Positions 1 to 10,023 of a stretch of DNA of 64,000 nt are shown one piece after another. Under the pieces are notes generated by a model that saw nothing but the letters and a program-made list of their open reading frames with translations, searched no databases and had not been told where the DNA came from. Every line of letters starts with the position of its first letter. Within the stretch, counting starts at the first letter, position 1. The position numbers were made by a program, and so were the translations under genes. Source of the stretch: Ascochyta rabiei (Eukaryota; Ascomycota; Dothideomycetes; Pleosporales; Didymellaceae); assembly GCF_004011695.2 (NCBI RefSeq), contig NC_082419.1, positions 744,001 through 808,000 on the forward strand, written 5' to 3'.

Positions 1-59
1 CCTATTCACACGAATCGTTCGATGTTATCCTGTTTGCTGAGTACTTGCGCTCGTATTTA

Positions 60-205
60 CTTACATATGTACGTACTTACATACGCACTCAAACACGCAC
101 CCACTCACACACGCACTCACTAACATACGCACTCACTCACACACGCACTCATTAACATACGCACTCACTCACATAAGCACTCGCACACGCACGCACACAC
201 TAGCA
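60..205. repeat. ACTCAC/ACACGC microsatellite-like tandem repeat
   Basis: Low-complexity tract built from CACTCAC and ACACGCACTCA words. A roughly 30-bp higher-order unit (CACTCACTAACATACG and variants) recurs about three times. It lies just upstream of the first recognisable exon, so it is either upstream DNA or intron of that gene. I see no coding frame in it. Confidence 0.8.
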
Positions 206-321
206 CTTCACCAATGAAACGAGTACCGGATGGCTGAAGATCCGAGAACTCCATTCAACTTTCCATGATCAGCCTTAACACATTACCTGTACGAGGTTGC
301 TAACAAGTGTTGCGTATATAG

Positions 322-1058
322 AAGGGCAAGATGACTACTGTACGTATCATATTATTGTTGTACCCATCACTAGACGATTTATACTGACGTGCATCTAGTT
401 CCCGCGCCCATTGAGGAAGAAGAGGAGGCCGAGGCTGAACCTGAGCCTCTGCCGAAAGAGATCCGTAAGTACCTAGATTATCACTGGTCTTCCCATACAT
501 GTCTCAACACTCGTGCGCTTTCAGTTTTTCAATGGAGTTCAAGAAATTTGCGAGTCTGTGTTCTACCATCCTTGTCGTTGTGGTGTCATAGTTGATGGAC
601 TGTCTCGATAATAGCACGACCTTTCGAGGCCCTTTACCTTTCATCTGGATGCATACTCTCAGCGTATAGGGAATACAGCCCTGCCATCTTCGTTTTGCCA
701 GTTCTATCAGGTAATGATAACGCAAGTATCTCACTGACCAAATATAGAGACAATCGAGTCTGAGGACGAAGCTGCGGTCCCGGCGCGAAAGCGCAAACAA
801 AAGTCGGCGCCGTTGGCTGAAAATGCCAACGGCAAGAACAAGAAGCCCAAGGGCAACGAGAAGAAGAGCAAGAAGAAGAAGAAGAAGAAGAAGAAGAGCA
901 AGAAGAAGGAGGGGGATGATGATCACAATGACGATGACGATGACGATGACGATATAGAGATGGAGAAAGGGGTGGGAGAGGAGAAGGAGAACGTCGTGCC
1001 GCCAACACGACCCAGGCGGAACAGAAAGCCTGAGAACTATAAGGAGGTACTAGCTTAA
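322..1058 (+). CDS. Lysine- and aspartate-rich hypothetical protein, C-terminal exons only
   Basis: Not recognised. Three exons join in frame: 322-339, 399-464 and 748-1058. The introns are GTACGT...CTGAC...TAG (340-398) and GTAAGT...CTGACC...TAG (465-747). An acceptor at about 321 (CTAAC ... TATAG) implies further exons upstream, so the 5' end is not resolved and may lie outside the window. The readable protein runs GQDDYFPAPIEEEEEAE, then KEIQTIESEDE, a KRK patch, a long run of lysines (about 860-910), a run of eight aspartates, and ends RRNRKPENYKEVLA. The charge pattern suggests a nuclear, largely disordered protein; this is inference. The long second intron could hide one more small exon at 615-709, which is also phase-compatible. 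No ATG start could be assigned. Confidence 0.55.
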
Positions 1059-1208
1059 GTTGTTTCCGAACCAGAATTTGTTGTTGTCTACATTATAATG
1101 CACCTAACATTCTACTACTTCCTATGCTGTACGCTTCTAGCTTTTGTCCACTGTACATAACCCACGTATCACCAGCGTTCTCTCTCCTTCCCCGTCCATC
1201 TTGTGTAT

Positions 1209-3791
1209 TTACAACTCGTCCCTGACGGTCTCTCCGCTCAAGTCCGGCATGGCCATGATCTTGACAACCAAGCTCGTCCAGCCAGTGAAATGCTGGGTCC
1301 TCTGTCCCTTGCCCGTCTCCGGGTTGTACTGCTCCCAGGCAAAGCCTGTCTCCTTCCAGCTCTCGTAAACGGTGTTGACGAGGTTCTTGCGGAGGTCTGT
1401 GTATAGCTGCTTTGCGCGCTTCTGGTGCGGTCCCTTTGCCTGTGCAACATTCTGCGAGTGTTAAAAATGATGAGTCAGTGAGAGGATGGCAAGACTTACC
1501 AAAAGGCGCTGCACAGCTAAGTAGTTCATGTTCATCCAGATCGGGCCACGCCAGTAGTCCTCGCCAGTGTGATACAGCTCGTCGCTCTTGCTCAGACTCC
1601 TGAGACCATACTCAGACCACAGGTGGTCCTCGTCGCCAATCAAGTCCAGAATGGCGCCAAGGTGCTTGCTGTCCTTGTCGACAAGACCAGTCAAGAAGGG
1701 GAAGAGAGAGACGTAGCCCTTGTGGCATACATGTGCGTTCTCCTCGTAATCGTCGATAGTAGCATCGCAGTAGGCCTTCTCCTTGCTGGACCAGTGTAGG
1801 TCGTCAATATTGCGAACGATAGCCTCGTCGTACTTTGCGAACTCAGCCGCATCATCCTCTTCGTCGAGATAAATCGCAACACGCTTGATAGCGCGCGTCA
1901 TCATACCCATCCAGCTGATGAGATCGACGTGCAGCTCACCAGGGTGCGGTGGCTGAGCGCGAGGGTAGTCGTCAAGACCAGAGGTCAGGATATGCTGCGG
2001 TGTGCGTCCCCTCCAACGGTAGCCTTCCTTGGAGGAGAAGGCCTCGCGATCATAGCTCTTAATGTCGCCTGCCTGTGTCTTACGGAACCAGAAGTAGTGG
2101 CGCTTGAGGAGTGGGTACAACTCGCGGAGGTACTGCAGTGCGGCCTCGCGGTTCGCAAGGTGCATGTAGTAAGATTTCTCATGCAGTAGCTTCTTGTTGT
2201 CTGAGTCGGTCTTCTGCGCATCGAGCTTGTCGAGGAAGGAGTTGATGACCATGAACAAGGTTGGGGGGTTTGCGTAGTGAGGATACTGCACCTGGAACTC
2301 TGCAGGTACTTTGCTGCGAGCCTCAGGTCCAAGGATTTGCTCACGACCAATCCAGCCGTCCTCGTCCATGAGCTTGAACCAGCTCTTGATGATGTCAAGT
2401 GTGGTATCAACATCCCAGTCGATGACAGGAAGCAGATGGAAGCCTTCGTCCCAAAGGAAGCCGCGAGGAAAGAATGGTCGAGAGGGGATGCTGGTGAATA
2501 GTTCGTTCGGTCCAACACTCTGAGCCTCGTTTCTGCCACGTGCTTCAGCAGCATCTTCCCAGAATCCTTCGTTGTCTTCCTCGTAAGCCTCGTCGTACGA
2601 GCGGTCAACACGAGAGTCGCCATAGAAGTAGCCAATGCCACCGATCAAGTTCGAGAACAGCGACTTGGAGAATTCAGTGTAGCGTTCCTTCAGAAACGGG
2701 GCTTGCGGCTTGAAGATGTCGGTGAAGCGGGTCGCGAAGCCTGAGGTAACAGACTTGATCTGCTCGGTCATGTCGTCGGCGGTAATCTTGGCAGGCGCAG
2801 AGCCAGACGAGAAGATGATGTCGAACTCGAAGGCGCCATCGAACACCTTCTGGACCATGTGGATGTTGCCAGCTCCCGGCTGGTGCTGGATGGTGTAGAC
2901 CTGCGCAGGTGGAGGCGGGTTCTCTTGGCCGTACTTGGGTACCAGTTCATCGATCTGGCTCTTCATGTGGGCGAAGAGAACGGCCTTGATCTGCCACAAC
3001 GCGTCGTCGGGCACCTGTCCACTGTGCACCAGCGTCCTGTCCAGCGGCTTCTCGTCGTAGCTGGGGTGGTCGAAGTGCGGGTGTGCTCCTTTGCCCTCAG
3101 TGACCCTCAACTCGAAATCGCCTAGCTCTGCGGTCTGGCCCTTGAAGACGACGTCGCCAGGGATGCCAGTCTCGTCTCTGTTCGGATCCTCGACCTCCAA
3201 GCTGCCGAGGCCCTCGAGGGTGTTGTACCAGATGACGGTTGTGGTCAGGTCGGGCGATGCATCCTCGCGCGGTGTGCCCTTGATCCTGGCGCCCCAGCTG
3301 CCGCCGTGCTCTCCACCGGGGAATTTTACGAACTCGGTGGTGATATCGATGCGGTTGGCAGGGTCGTGGATCGTCTGGCGGCCACCGCTGCGGACGTCGT
3401 ATTCATCCCAGCCGTAGCCATCGAGCTCGTGCTGTTCACACGTGTGTCGGAATGCTGCGCCGAGTTAGCAAGTGCGCATCCTGCATCCATCGATGCATAT
3501 CCTGAAGCTGCGCCGTAGCTGACGCCAGGTCAATGCAGCCTGGCACTCACTGTTCTGTACCGTCTGGTAATCCTCCACTCTCGTCCACAGCAGACCGCCC
3601 ATCAAACTCTTTGGTATGCGTGGCCGGACGCCAAAGTACAGGTTCGGCCTGTACGGGCCCCAGAGCAAGCTGTCATTGCTGGCCTTTTCGATCTCAGCGA
3701 CCTGCGCGCTCGCAACAGGCAATTGCGATTGAAGAGTGAGCAAACATGTAAGGCCTGTCCAGAGGCTGCCGTGTCTAGAGTTGCGTGGCAT
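1209..3791 (-). CDS. CWH41: Mannosyl-oligosaccharide glucosidase (ER glucosidase I, GH63)
   Basis: Removes the terminal alpha-1,2-linked glucose from the Glc3Man9GlcNAc2 glycan of new glycoproteins in the ER lumen. Exons 3551-3791, 1500-3454 and 1209-1451 (complement) join in frame to 812 aa, a normal length for this family. The introns are 96 bp (3455-3550) and 48 bp (1452-1499). The N-terminus has a hydrophobic signal or anchor (LTCLLTLQSQLPVASA). It is followed by the N-domain signature SLLWGPYRPNLYFGVRPR and, across the first junction, FRHTCEQHELDGYGWDEYD. The C-terminal (alpha/alpha)6 domain carries PRGFLWDEGFHLL, GWIGREQILGPEA, HVDLISWMG and EDYWRGPIWMNMNYL, which are strongly conserved GH63 motifs around the active site. 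The start at 3791 is the first ATG and precedes the signal directly. Identification is firm; the function is known for the family. Confidence 0.95.
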
Positions 3792-4363
3792 GTCTGTACC
3801 ACCTGCTATCTAGAGGTAAGGAATGAAGCCTCGCATGAGCTTTAGATGAATGGCGGGAGCGCATATGCATACGTCGCGGAGTTCGGTTCTTTTGATTGGC
3901 TGCAAGCGGAAGGTGAGGTGGGTCCAAAAACGCGCTCATCGCATTGCACTAGTATGGTCATTCGATCAACTTGGATCAGGAATGGGACTGGGATATCATT
4001 TCTCTTAACTGCAAGCTTTTGGTATGGTTACAGCAGTACCAGGGTTCCCTCTCAGAGCCCCACACTTCTCGATGCAGTCATCTGTTGATACAGCCAGCAA
4101 GAGTGTAAGCTTGTGTAGAAGATGCAAGAAGGATAAGCGCCATACCAGAAAGCCTGCTCTGCTACACGAGGCCACCGTAGCTGCTGTCTGATAACCGGAG
4201 CCCGCCGTGCCTTTGCAGCCTGACGTGCCCAAACGCTGTCTCGTGGGATGCGGCACCGGATTCGTTGCCGGAGTTGCTGAATGTCAGGCTTCGCTGCCTG
4301 TGTACAAGTGTTGCCATCATTGCTTCTTCTCTCAAGGCGCCTCTTCCGTTCCTTGGGGGTACT
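3792..4363. other. Intergenic: glucosidase I promoter side and SNRNP27 3' side
   Basis: About 570 bp between two minus-strand genes. It must hold the glucosidase I promoter and the 3' end of the SNRNP27 transcript. I see no convincing ORF, repeat or RNA gene. Confidence 0.5.
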
Positions 4364-4975
4364 CTAACCTCTACCAGGACTCAAAGGCCTGTTGAAGCCA
4401 CCCTGCCTGTTCATGTACTGCCTAGCCTCCATCTGCTTATCTCTCCTGATCCCAAAGTTCTTGTCATTTCCTGGCACCTTTGTGTTTTTCGTGCTCTTGA
4501 ATCCTGCGAATCCCATCACCTGCGCCATCTCCCACGTCTCGTCGTCCATGCCCTCCGGCTTGACGCGCTCCTCCTTCATCACTACATCCTTGGGCTCCTC
4601 GTCCTCGAAGGGGTCGGGTTTGATGGTTTTGAGAGGTGGCCGTGACGTGTTGGATGGGGGCTGGCGCGGGCCAGGACCGCTTCGTGGGCCTTTGGGAGGT
4701 CCTCTGTCCTCGTTGCGTCCGCGGTCGCTGCGGTCGCCTCGTCCTCTGCCACCACGGCCACCTTCTCGATCGCGCTCGTCTCTTCGAAAAGGTGAGCGGG
4801 AGCGGTAGCGTCCTCCATCTCTTCGGCCACCCCGTTCTTGTCGTGGACTTCGTGACCGGTTGCGGCGCTCGCTGACCATGTTGCCTCGCTCGTTGTCATG
4901 GTCGCGGCCTCCTCTCGGTTCGCGCCGGCTGTCGCGATCGCGCGCTTGATCGCGTGGTCTTTCGCTATCTGACAT
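4364..4975 (-). CDS. U4/U6.U5 tri-snRNP-associated 27 kDa protein (SNRNP27 family)
   Basis: Single-exon model of 203 aa, starting at MSDSERPRDQ. The N-terminal half is an RS/RGG-type disordered region (SRSPRQERGGRRDGG, SRSPFRRDERD, GGRGGRGRGDRSDRG). The C-terminal third is the conserved SNRNP27 domain: DDETWEMAQVMGFAGFKSTKNT, then NDKNFGIRRDKQMEARQYMN and RQGGFNRPLSPGRG. This signature is specific for the tri-snRNP 27K protein, which acts in spliceosome activation and 5' splice-site choice (established for the family). The frame stays open upstream of 4975 to about 5260, but that stretch is poorly conserved in character and the ATG at 4975 begins the RS-type protein, so I take 4975 as the start. 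Human 27K is about 155 aa; the extra length here is in the RS/RG region. Confidence 0.9.
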   Translation of the reverse strand: MSDSERPRDQARDRDSRREPRGGRDHDNERGNMVSERRNRSRSPRQERGGRRDGGRYRSRSPFRRDERDREGGRGGRGRGDRSDRGRNEDRGPPKGPRSGPGPRQPPSNTSRPPLKTIKPDPFEDEEPKDVVMKEERVKPEGMDDETWEMAQVMGFAGFKSTKNTKVPGNDKNFGIRRDKQMEARQYMNRQGGFNRPLSPGRG

Positions 4976-5515
4976 TGTGTGGGTTGTTACGCGTATGGAG
5001 TGCGTCGCGGCAAGTAAATGTTCTGAGAGTGATGCAGGAGCGGACGCTAGGTTGAACTTACTATATGCGGAAAGTTCGCTGAAGAATCGATCACTGAGCC
5101 AAGACGCATCTCTTTGGCCCCATGGAATGTAGTCGGTTCTCAGTACACCGAACGGGTCGGTGCTCCGTATAATGCATAAACTCCTGAAGAAGAGGTATGC
5201 CAGGCTTCTTTGGGTAGAAGTACGGGTAAGAGGTCTAATGAGAGATTGTATAGGAGTCAAAATTGAGCCCTTAGAGAGATGATTCCAGGCAACTACTTGA
5301 AGGGTAGAACAATGCGTCTGTAATCAACATTTATCGTGTTCTAATTAAGTGCAGAGGAACCCCCTCTGCCTTGACAGACACACTTCGATCACATCACTGA
5401 CAGTAAGATTTCGGTCTATCGAACTCCTCCAGATGCAGGGTATATCATGAAGCACTCCCTCCTAATCGTGTCAATAGTCACCAGCCCCAAGCAGTAGCAG
5501 TCTAGGTCCTCAAAC
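4976..5515. other. Intergenic: SNRNP27 promoter side and ELP5 3' side
   Basis: About 540 bp. The first 285 bp stay open in the SNRNP27 frame (to 5260) but look like 5' leader sequence. The remainder is AT-richer and holds the ELP5 3' end. No other feature seen. Confidence 0.45.
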
Positions 5516-6535
5516 TCAGATCTCATCTTCTTCCTCGTCGAAGTCGTCCTCCTCACCCATGTCATATAAAATGCGACCGCCCTCGCCAGCGCCCTCGCCC
5601 TTCTGCGCATCGAAGTAAGGGAGCACCACACCTTCACGCGCCTGCTTCTGCTTATCTGTGAGGCCAAGATTGAAGGTTGACTCCATCTCGTTAGCCGCAG
5701 CATTGACAAGACCAGTGACTTCATTGCTGCTGTAGGCAGGGACCTGATCAAGCAGCGTGACAAACTCGTGGCGCAGTGTGCCGAACGCCATGCCAGACAC
5801 GGGCGCGTTGTAGTCGGATCGTCGAGCCGCGCGCAGGAAGTAGGTTTCACTTTCGGGGCGCCCGGACTTGCGGCGGAACTCTGCTTCTATTACGATGCCG
5901 CGGTGATCGTTGGCATCGAGACACTGTACGATACCTTCTGCACTCTGAAGCAGACCGTGCGTCGGCTCGGGGAGACTGCGCTCTTTGGCCGCCCTCGCGG
6001 CGAGGACGTGTGCGAAAGATTTGCAGGCAATCACAGTGGTAGCCATGTACTTGAAGAGATCGAGCGGTTGAGGTGCGTACGCCTTGTGTGCGTCTTGGTC
6101 AGGAACGGTGTCTTGGTGATAGACACCGACAAGTGTCGATGCGAACTCGCCGGCGACCAGGTTAAACAATGCGCCCATGTCCACGCTCTTGACACTAAGT
6201 AGCTCATATAGTGAGTCAATGATTACGAGGCTCTCCTTTGCTTCGCTCAATGCTTTCCGGATGTGCTGTAGAATTTGATCGCCTGTCTCGTCGCCGTATG
6301 CAGGGACGCTGCGAACAGCAGGATGGAACCGAGTGGCTTCGAAAGACACCACAACAACATTGACGTTGCGAGACAACCCCCGTCGTACCAGCTCGCCGAC
6401 GAGGGGCATAGCACGCTGGTTGAGGTCATCGAGTATGAGAGTGAAAGGTGATGCATTTGTACGAATGTTGAGAACCCTGGAGATAAGCTGGAGAGAGTGG
6501 CGCTGATACTGCGCAACATTCGTTGGACGTGCCAT
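5516..6535 (-). CDS. ELP5: Elongator complex subunit Elp5 (Iki1 family)
   Basis: 339 aa from the ATG at 6535 (MARPTNVAQYQRHSLQLISR). Elp5 is part of the Elp4-6 hexameric ring of Elongator, needed for cm5/mcm5/ncm5 modification of wobble uridine in tRNA (established for the family). The N-terminus has the family pattern HSLQLISRVLNI ... SPFTLILDDLNQ ... GELVRRGLS. The fold is RecA-like, and I see no Walker A motif, as expected for this subunit. The C-terminus has STFNLGLTDKQKQAREGVVL, then PYFDAQ, then RILYDMGEEDDFDEEEDEI, the acidic tail typical of fungal Elp5. The frame stays open upstream to 6976 with an in-frame ATG at 6823, which would give 435 aa; see findings. I prefer 6535 because the homologous region begins there. 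Confidence 0.88.
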   Translation of the reverse strand: MARPTNVAQYQRHSLQLISRVLNIRTNASPFTLILDDLNQRAMPLVGELVRRGLSRNVNVVVVSFEATRFHPAVRSVPAYGDETGDQILQHIRKALSEAKESLVIIDSLYELLSVKSVDMGALFNLVAGEFASTLVGVYHQDTVPDQDAHKAYAPQPLDLFKYMATTVIACKSFAHVLAARAAKERSLPEPTHGLLQSAEGIVQCLDANDHRGIVIEAEFRRKSGRPESETYFLRAARRSDYNAPVSGMAFGTLRHEFVTLLDQVPAYSSNEVTGLVNAAANEMESTFNLGLTDKQKQAREGVVLPYFDAQKGEGAGEGGRILYDMGEEDDFDEEEDEI

Positions 6536-7413
6536 ATCAACTTTGGGTGGACGAGCCTCTGGTTTACGTTTGCGTTTGCGAATGTGGCTGGTGTGGAAGT
6601 TGTCCTTCTTGACCCAACGGTTGCAGTCGATGGCGCGGAGAGAAAGGGCTTCTTTGTGTTGATCACAGTCCTCAAAGATTGCAGACAATCGATCTTCTCG
6701 TAGTTGGATCAGCCAGTTAGGCAGCGTACCGTCTGCTGGAATAAGATGCTGAAGGACGTCAGGAGCTTTGAGAGCTGTATCCCAATCAACATTAGCAAAG
6801 CCCGTACTGCGCTGATAAAGCATCTCAAGAAGGTTGCAATTGGGAAGGCCGCGAGCGTTGGCGGATTGTGCGGGTGCAGTGTCCAAAATATCAGAGAAAA
6901 TCCCACGAGCGAAGTAGTGAAGACAGGAGGAGAGTAAGTACGAAAGAAAAGCAGCTAGACAGCTACGAAAAGTCAACAGGCTGGGCTTAAGAGCGGCTAG
7001 TATGAGATGGGCAATTCTGACGCTATGTGAAGTGGCAGACGTACCTTTGATGCTTGAAGTGAAAGGGAAGTGTCTTGGTCGATGAAGCTGTAGAAATTTC
7101 GATACTGCCCCTCAATATGCCGACTTGATGTGACGTAGCCAGTTTGGTTCACGGTGTTTTCTCGAATGTAGTCCCGCTCAAGTTCTCCAGCGCTCCTCTA
7201 GATCATAAAGCGTACATAGTTAAGATGGTGCTTCTTTGGAGGTGAATGGTCCCCGTCATTTTGGGTTGGTGCGTCACTAGCGCGCTGGTTCCGGAATTGG
7301 GTAGTCACTCCCCGCAGATCGTGAACTCAACCGAGCAGACTTCCACTGAACCAGTTCAATGCGAGAGATGAGTGAAGAATCGCGATGACAACAACAACGT
7401 ACACTGGCCTGTC
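6536..7413. other. Intergenic between divergent ELP5 and the SDR-like gene
   Basis: About 880 bp shared by two divergent genes, so it should contain both promoters. The ELP5-proximal 290 bp (6536-6823) is open in the ELP5 frame and could be a longer N-terminus or 5' leader. No TATA box stands out. Confidence 0.45.
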
Positions 7414-8727
7414 ATGACGAGTAACGCGTCTGCCTCCACAGCAAAGCCGCCGCGGCCGCGGTCCCCACACTTCCCACCGCACAACGCTCCACGCGTCTGG
7501 TTTATCACGAGAGGAGTGTCCTCAATCGCCATTGCGTTGGCGAAGCAGGTTCTGGAACACGGCGACTACGTGGTAGCAGGCGTTGTGCCAGTCGAGTTTG
7601 AGAAGGGCGAAGGCCAGTGTGAGGATTTCAAAGCATTCCTTGAGGTAGTGAAAGACACCGAAAGATGGCGAGAACGCTTAAGAGTTGTTGGGTTGGACGC
7701 GAGGGTTGTTGGCCAATGCCAAGCGGCTGTTGCTGAGGCTATTGAGGCGTTCGGCCGGATCGATGTCTTGCTCTGCGCAGCCAGCGAAGGTAATGCGATC
7801 GCTTTTATCGGACATTGCTGAACTGACGCATGTCAACATGTAGCCGTCATTGGGACTGTCGAAGAACTGGCGCAAAGCAGCCGAACAATCAGCCTTGTGG
7901 ATGAGATCTTTGAGATCAACTTCTTCGCTAACGTGAACATCATCAAAGCTATACTGCCTGTGATGCGGGAAAGGAAGAACGGCCACATGATTGTGATCAC
8001 TGGAATTAGTGAGACACTTTCCTATCCATACATAGTTTTCCTGCTGACCATTTGGAGCTGGCCACCTTGGAACTCCGGGACTCGGTCTGTACTGTTCATC
8101 GCAATGGGCTATCGAGGGCTATTGTGACGTGAGTCTGCGCACGGCGCTTTGCAGTCATGGGCTGACTAGTATCAGAGCCTCGCCTATGAGATTGCACCCT
8201 TCAACGTCAAAATGTCTATCGTTCAGGCCAACATGGAGGTCAATGTGCTTACCAACAGGATCACTTCAGTTCCACCGATGCGGGAGTACCTACAAGAAGA
8301 GAACCCGGCACCGCTGGCTCGAGAAATCTTCTCTGGCCTCCTCGACAGGCTCGACAGTATCGAGAACCCACGTGAGACTGCAGATGCGACATCGCCTACA
8401 TACAGTACTTCCACGATGAGCCCCGAAGGAGCCATGGCTGAGTCCACTATGGGTGACCTGCTGAGTGCCGACACAATCACCTCGCTCTATGCACCGTTGC
8501 CCTCCGGACTGAAAAGCTCGCTGATCGCTGAGACAGTCCATGCTCTCACCGCGATTGGAGGGCATGACAATCCACCTGCAAGGCACATTGTCGGGTCTGA
8601 GGGCGTGACAGCGGTGAAAGAAAAGTTGATGACGACAAGTGAGGAGCTGGAGGATTTTATCGAGGTCAGTAACGCTGTTGACATTGCAAAGGACTATCAG
8701 TCTGTGGAACCCTCAGCGTTTGACTAG
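7414..8727 (+). CDS. SDR-fold (short-chain dehydrogenase-like) protein with degenerate active site
   Basis: Four exons (7414-7789, 7844-8008, 8058-8128, 8176-8727) join in frame to 387 aa. The introns are 46-54 bp with clean GT-AG ends. The Rossmann/SDR layout is clear: beta1 VWFITRGVSSIAIALAKQVL, an acidic/VGLDAR segment, AFGRIDVLLCAASE (the NAG-like strand), FFANVNIIKAILPVMRERKNGH, then VITGITGHLGTPGLGLYCSS, QWAIEGYCDSLAYEIAPFN. The cofactor Gly-rich motif TGxxxGxG is lost (TRGVSSIAI), and the catalytic YxxxK is YCSSQ, so the lysine is Gln. The last about 180 aa form a longer C-terminal extension than in classical SDRs. Classical NAD(P)-dependent oxidoreductase activity is therefore doubtful; a pseudoenzyme role is inference. 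The start at 7414 is the first ATG in the frame. Confidence 0.85.
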
Positions 8728-9182
8728 GTCATGTGGCTGGTTTGATGACTGCCTGTCGCGTGGACGAATGTTGTGCACAGAGCAAACGCAAGCGACTATA
8801 ACTGTAGCGAAAACTGCGGGTCTTGAGCTGCACTGCTCCCACTGGCGTAAAGAAAGGCAGTATTCACGTGTTCACATCTCACTATTTGAAGCTACAATGG
8901 ATGAAGACCTGGCGACATAATCAGCGCACCCGTTTGTAAGGGTTCCATAGAGTCAGCCTGCAGTACTTCCTTGGGGCGCGCTTCACCTGAGCCTTTTCTG
9001 CTGCATGCTTCCTTCCCTAGAGGGGCTTAGCAGCATTCTCTTCACTTCGGCCGCTTCTACGACGCGCTTGGTGAGCCAGCAGATATATATTCCCACAAAA
9101 CTCTCCTTCCTGACTTTCTGTCAACGCTCAACTTTTCTTAACGTTTCCCATTCAACAACCACTTTACCCTCTGCTCTGTAGT
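8728..9182. promoter_or_regulatory. Intergenic with TATA-like box for the secreted-protein gene
   Basis: Between two plus-strand genes. An ATATATATT stretch at 9081-9090 lies about 95 bp before the ATG at 9183 and is followed by a pyrimidine-rich leader (CTCTCCTTCCTGACTTTCTG), a usual fungal promoter arrangement. No other feature seen. Confidence 0.4.
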
Positions 9183-9763
9183 ATGTACGCTACCGCTGTC
9201 TTCCTGCGCATCACCTACCTTCTTCTTCTGGCCTCCGTAGTCCTGGCATTCCCTCACGATCGAATGGTGAACAACGAGTTCATCCGCGATGTCGGCGTGC
9301 TTTTCTCCCAGAGTAACTTCACAGGCAATGTCATGTTGCTTGTCACGCACAAGCAGGAGCACAAGTGCGAGACTGTCGATCTGTTTATTCTGTAAGTACA
9401 TCCGATTTCTCTCTCAGCGTGCCAGCGTGTCTCTAATCAAACCTAGTGGTGGTAGCCTCGGTTCAGTCCAGATTTGCGTCCCCGTGACGTGCATCTTCTA
9501 CAAGGTAATAATTGTATTCGCTTCCCGGAGATTGACGTGGCTAACATACTGCGCAGACCAATGACTGTACCATGTCAGAGGACAGTAACGACTACTACTT
9601 CCAAGGTCCTGTCGACATTGACAACCTCCAAGTGCTCCCCGATTTTGCCTGCGGTTCCTACGAGTGTGGCTCTATCGAGTTTATGGCCAGCGTGGTCGGT
9701 AAAGCCACCGGGGCGCTCACAGACACTGAGGGTGGCCATTACGGTCCAGTCGTTCGTAACTAG
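9183..9763 (+). CDS. Small secreted cysteine-containing protein
   Basis: Three exons (9183-9391, 9447-9504, 9557-9763) join in frame to 157 aa. The first about 22 residues form a classic signal peptide (FLRITYLLLLASVVLAF). The mature part has six cysteines in positions that could pair (KCET, QICV, VTCI, NDCT, FACG, YECG), one N-glycosylation site (NFTG), and no membrane segment. Patterns such as GVLFSQSNFTGNVMLL and GPVDIDNLQVLPDFACGS resemble beta-strand-rich, crystallin-like secreted proteins, but this is only a visual impression. I do not recognise a named family. It is tail-to-tail with another secreted protein gene, with 260 bp between stop codons. Candidate effector or cell-surface protein (inference). 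Confidence 0.82.
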
Positions 9764-10023
9764 TTGGTGTCTCGTCCAGTACTTCAGCTGAAAACTTTGT
9801 TGATCTTGGTACAGGTGCCGAGACTGTGTTTCTTGTGATTTTGCAACACCATCTTTGCAAATGGTGTAGTCGGCAGAAGCAAGCGTTGTGGTTCAGTAGG
9901 TGGATAATATCCCGAACAGTGGAAAGGTTGCGAAGACATCTCACGATAAGCGTGGACTGCAAAGAAGAAAGATGATATTTAATAACTCCTCGTCACTCAA
10001 GAAACCTTGAAGTATCATCGCCT
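9764..10023. other. Shared 3' region of two convergent secreted-protein genes
   Basis: 260 bp between two stop codons on opposite strands. It must hold both polyadenylation regions. Overlapping 3' transcripts are possible. No ORF supported. Confidence 0.45.

Noticed and set aside
634..1008. Long minus-strand open frames opposite the lysine-rich exon
   Set aside because: They are the complement of AAG/GAC repeats (runs of Ser, Leu, His/Arg) with no domain or proper start.
8009..8057. Possible frameshift in the SDR-like gene
   Set aside because: The break is an ordinary 49-bp intron (GTGAGA...TTTGGAG); the join restores the conserved GHLGTPGLGLYC segment.
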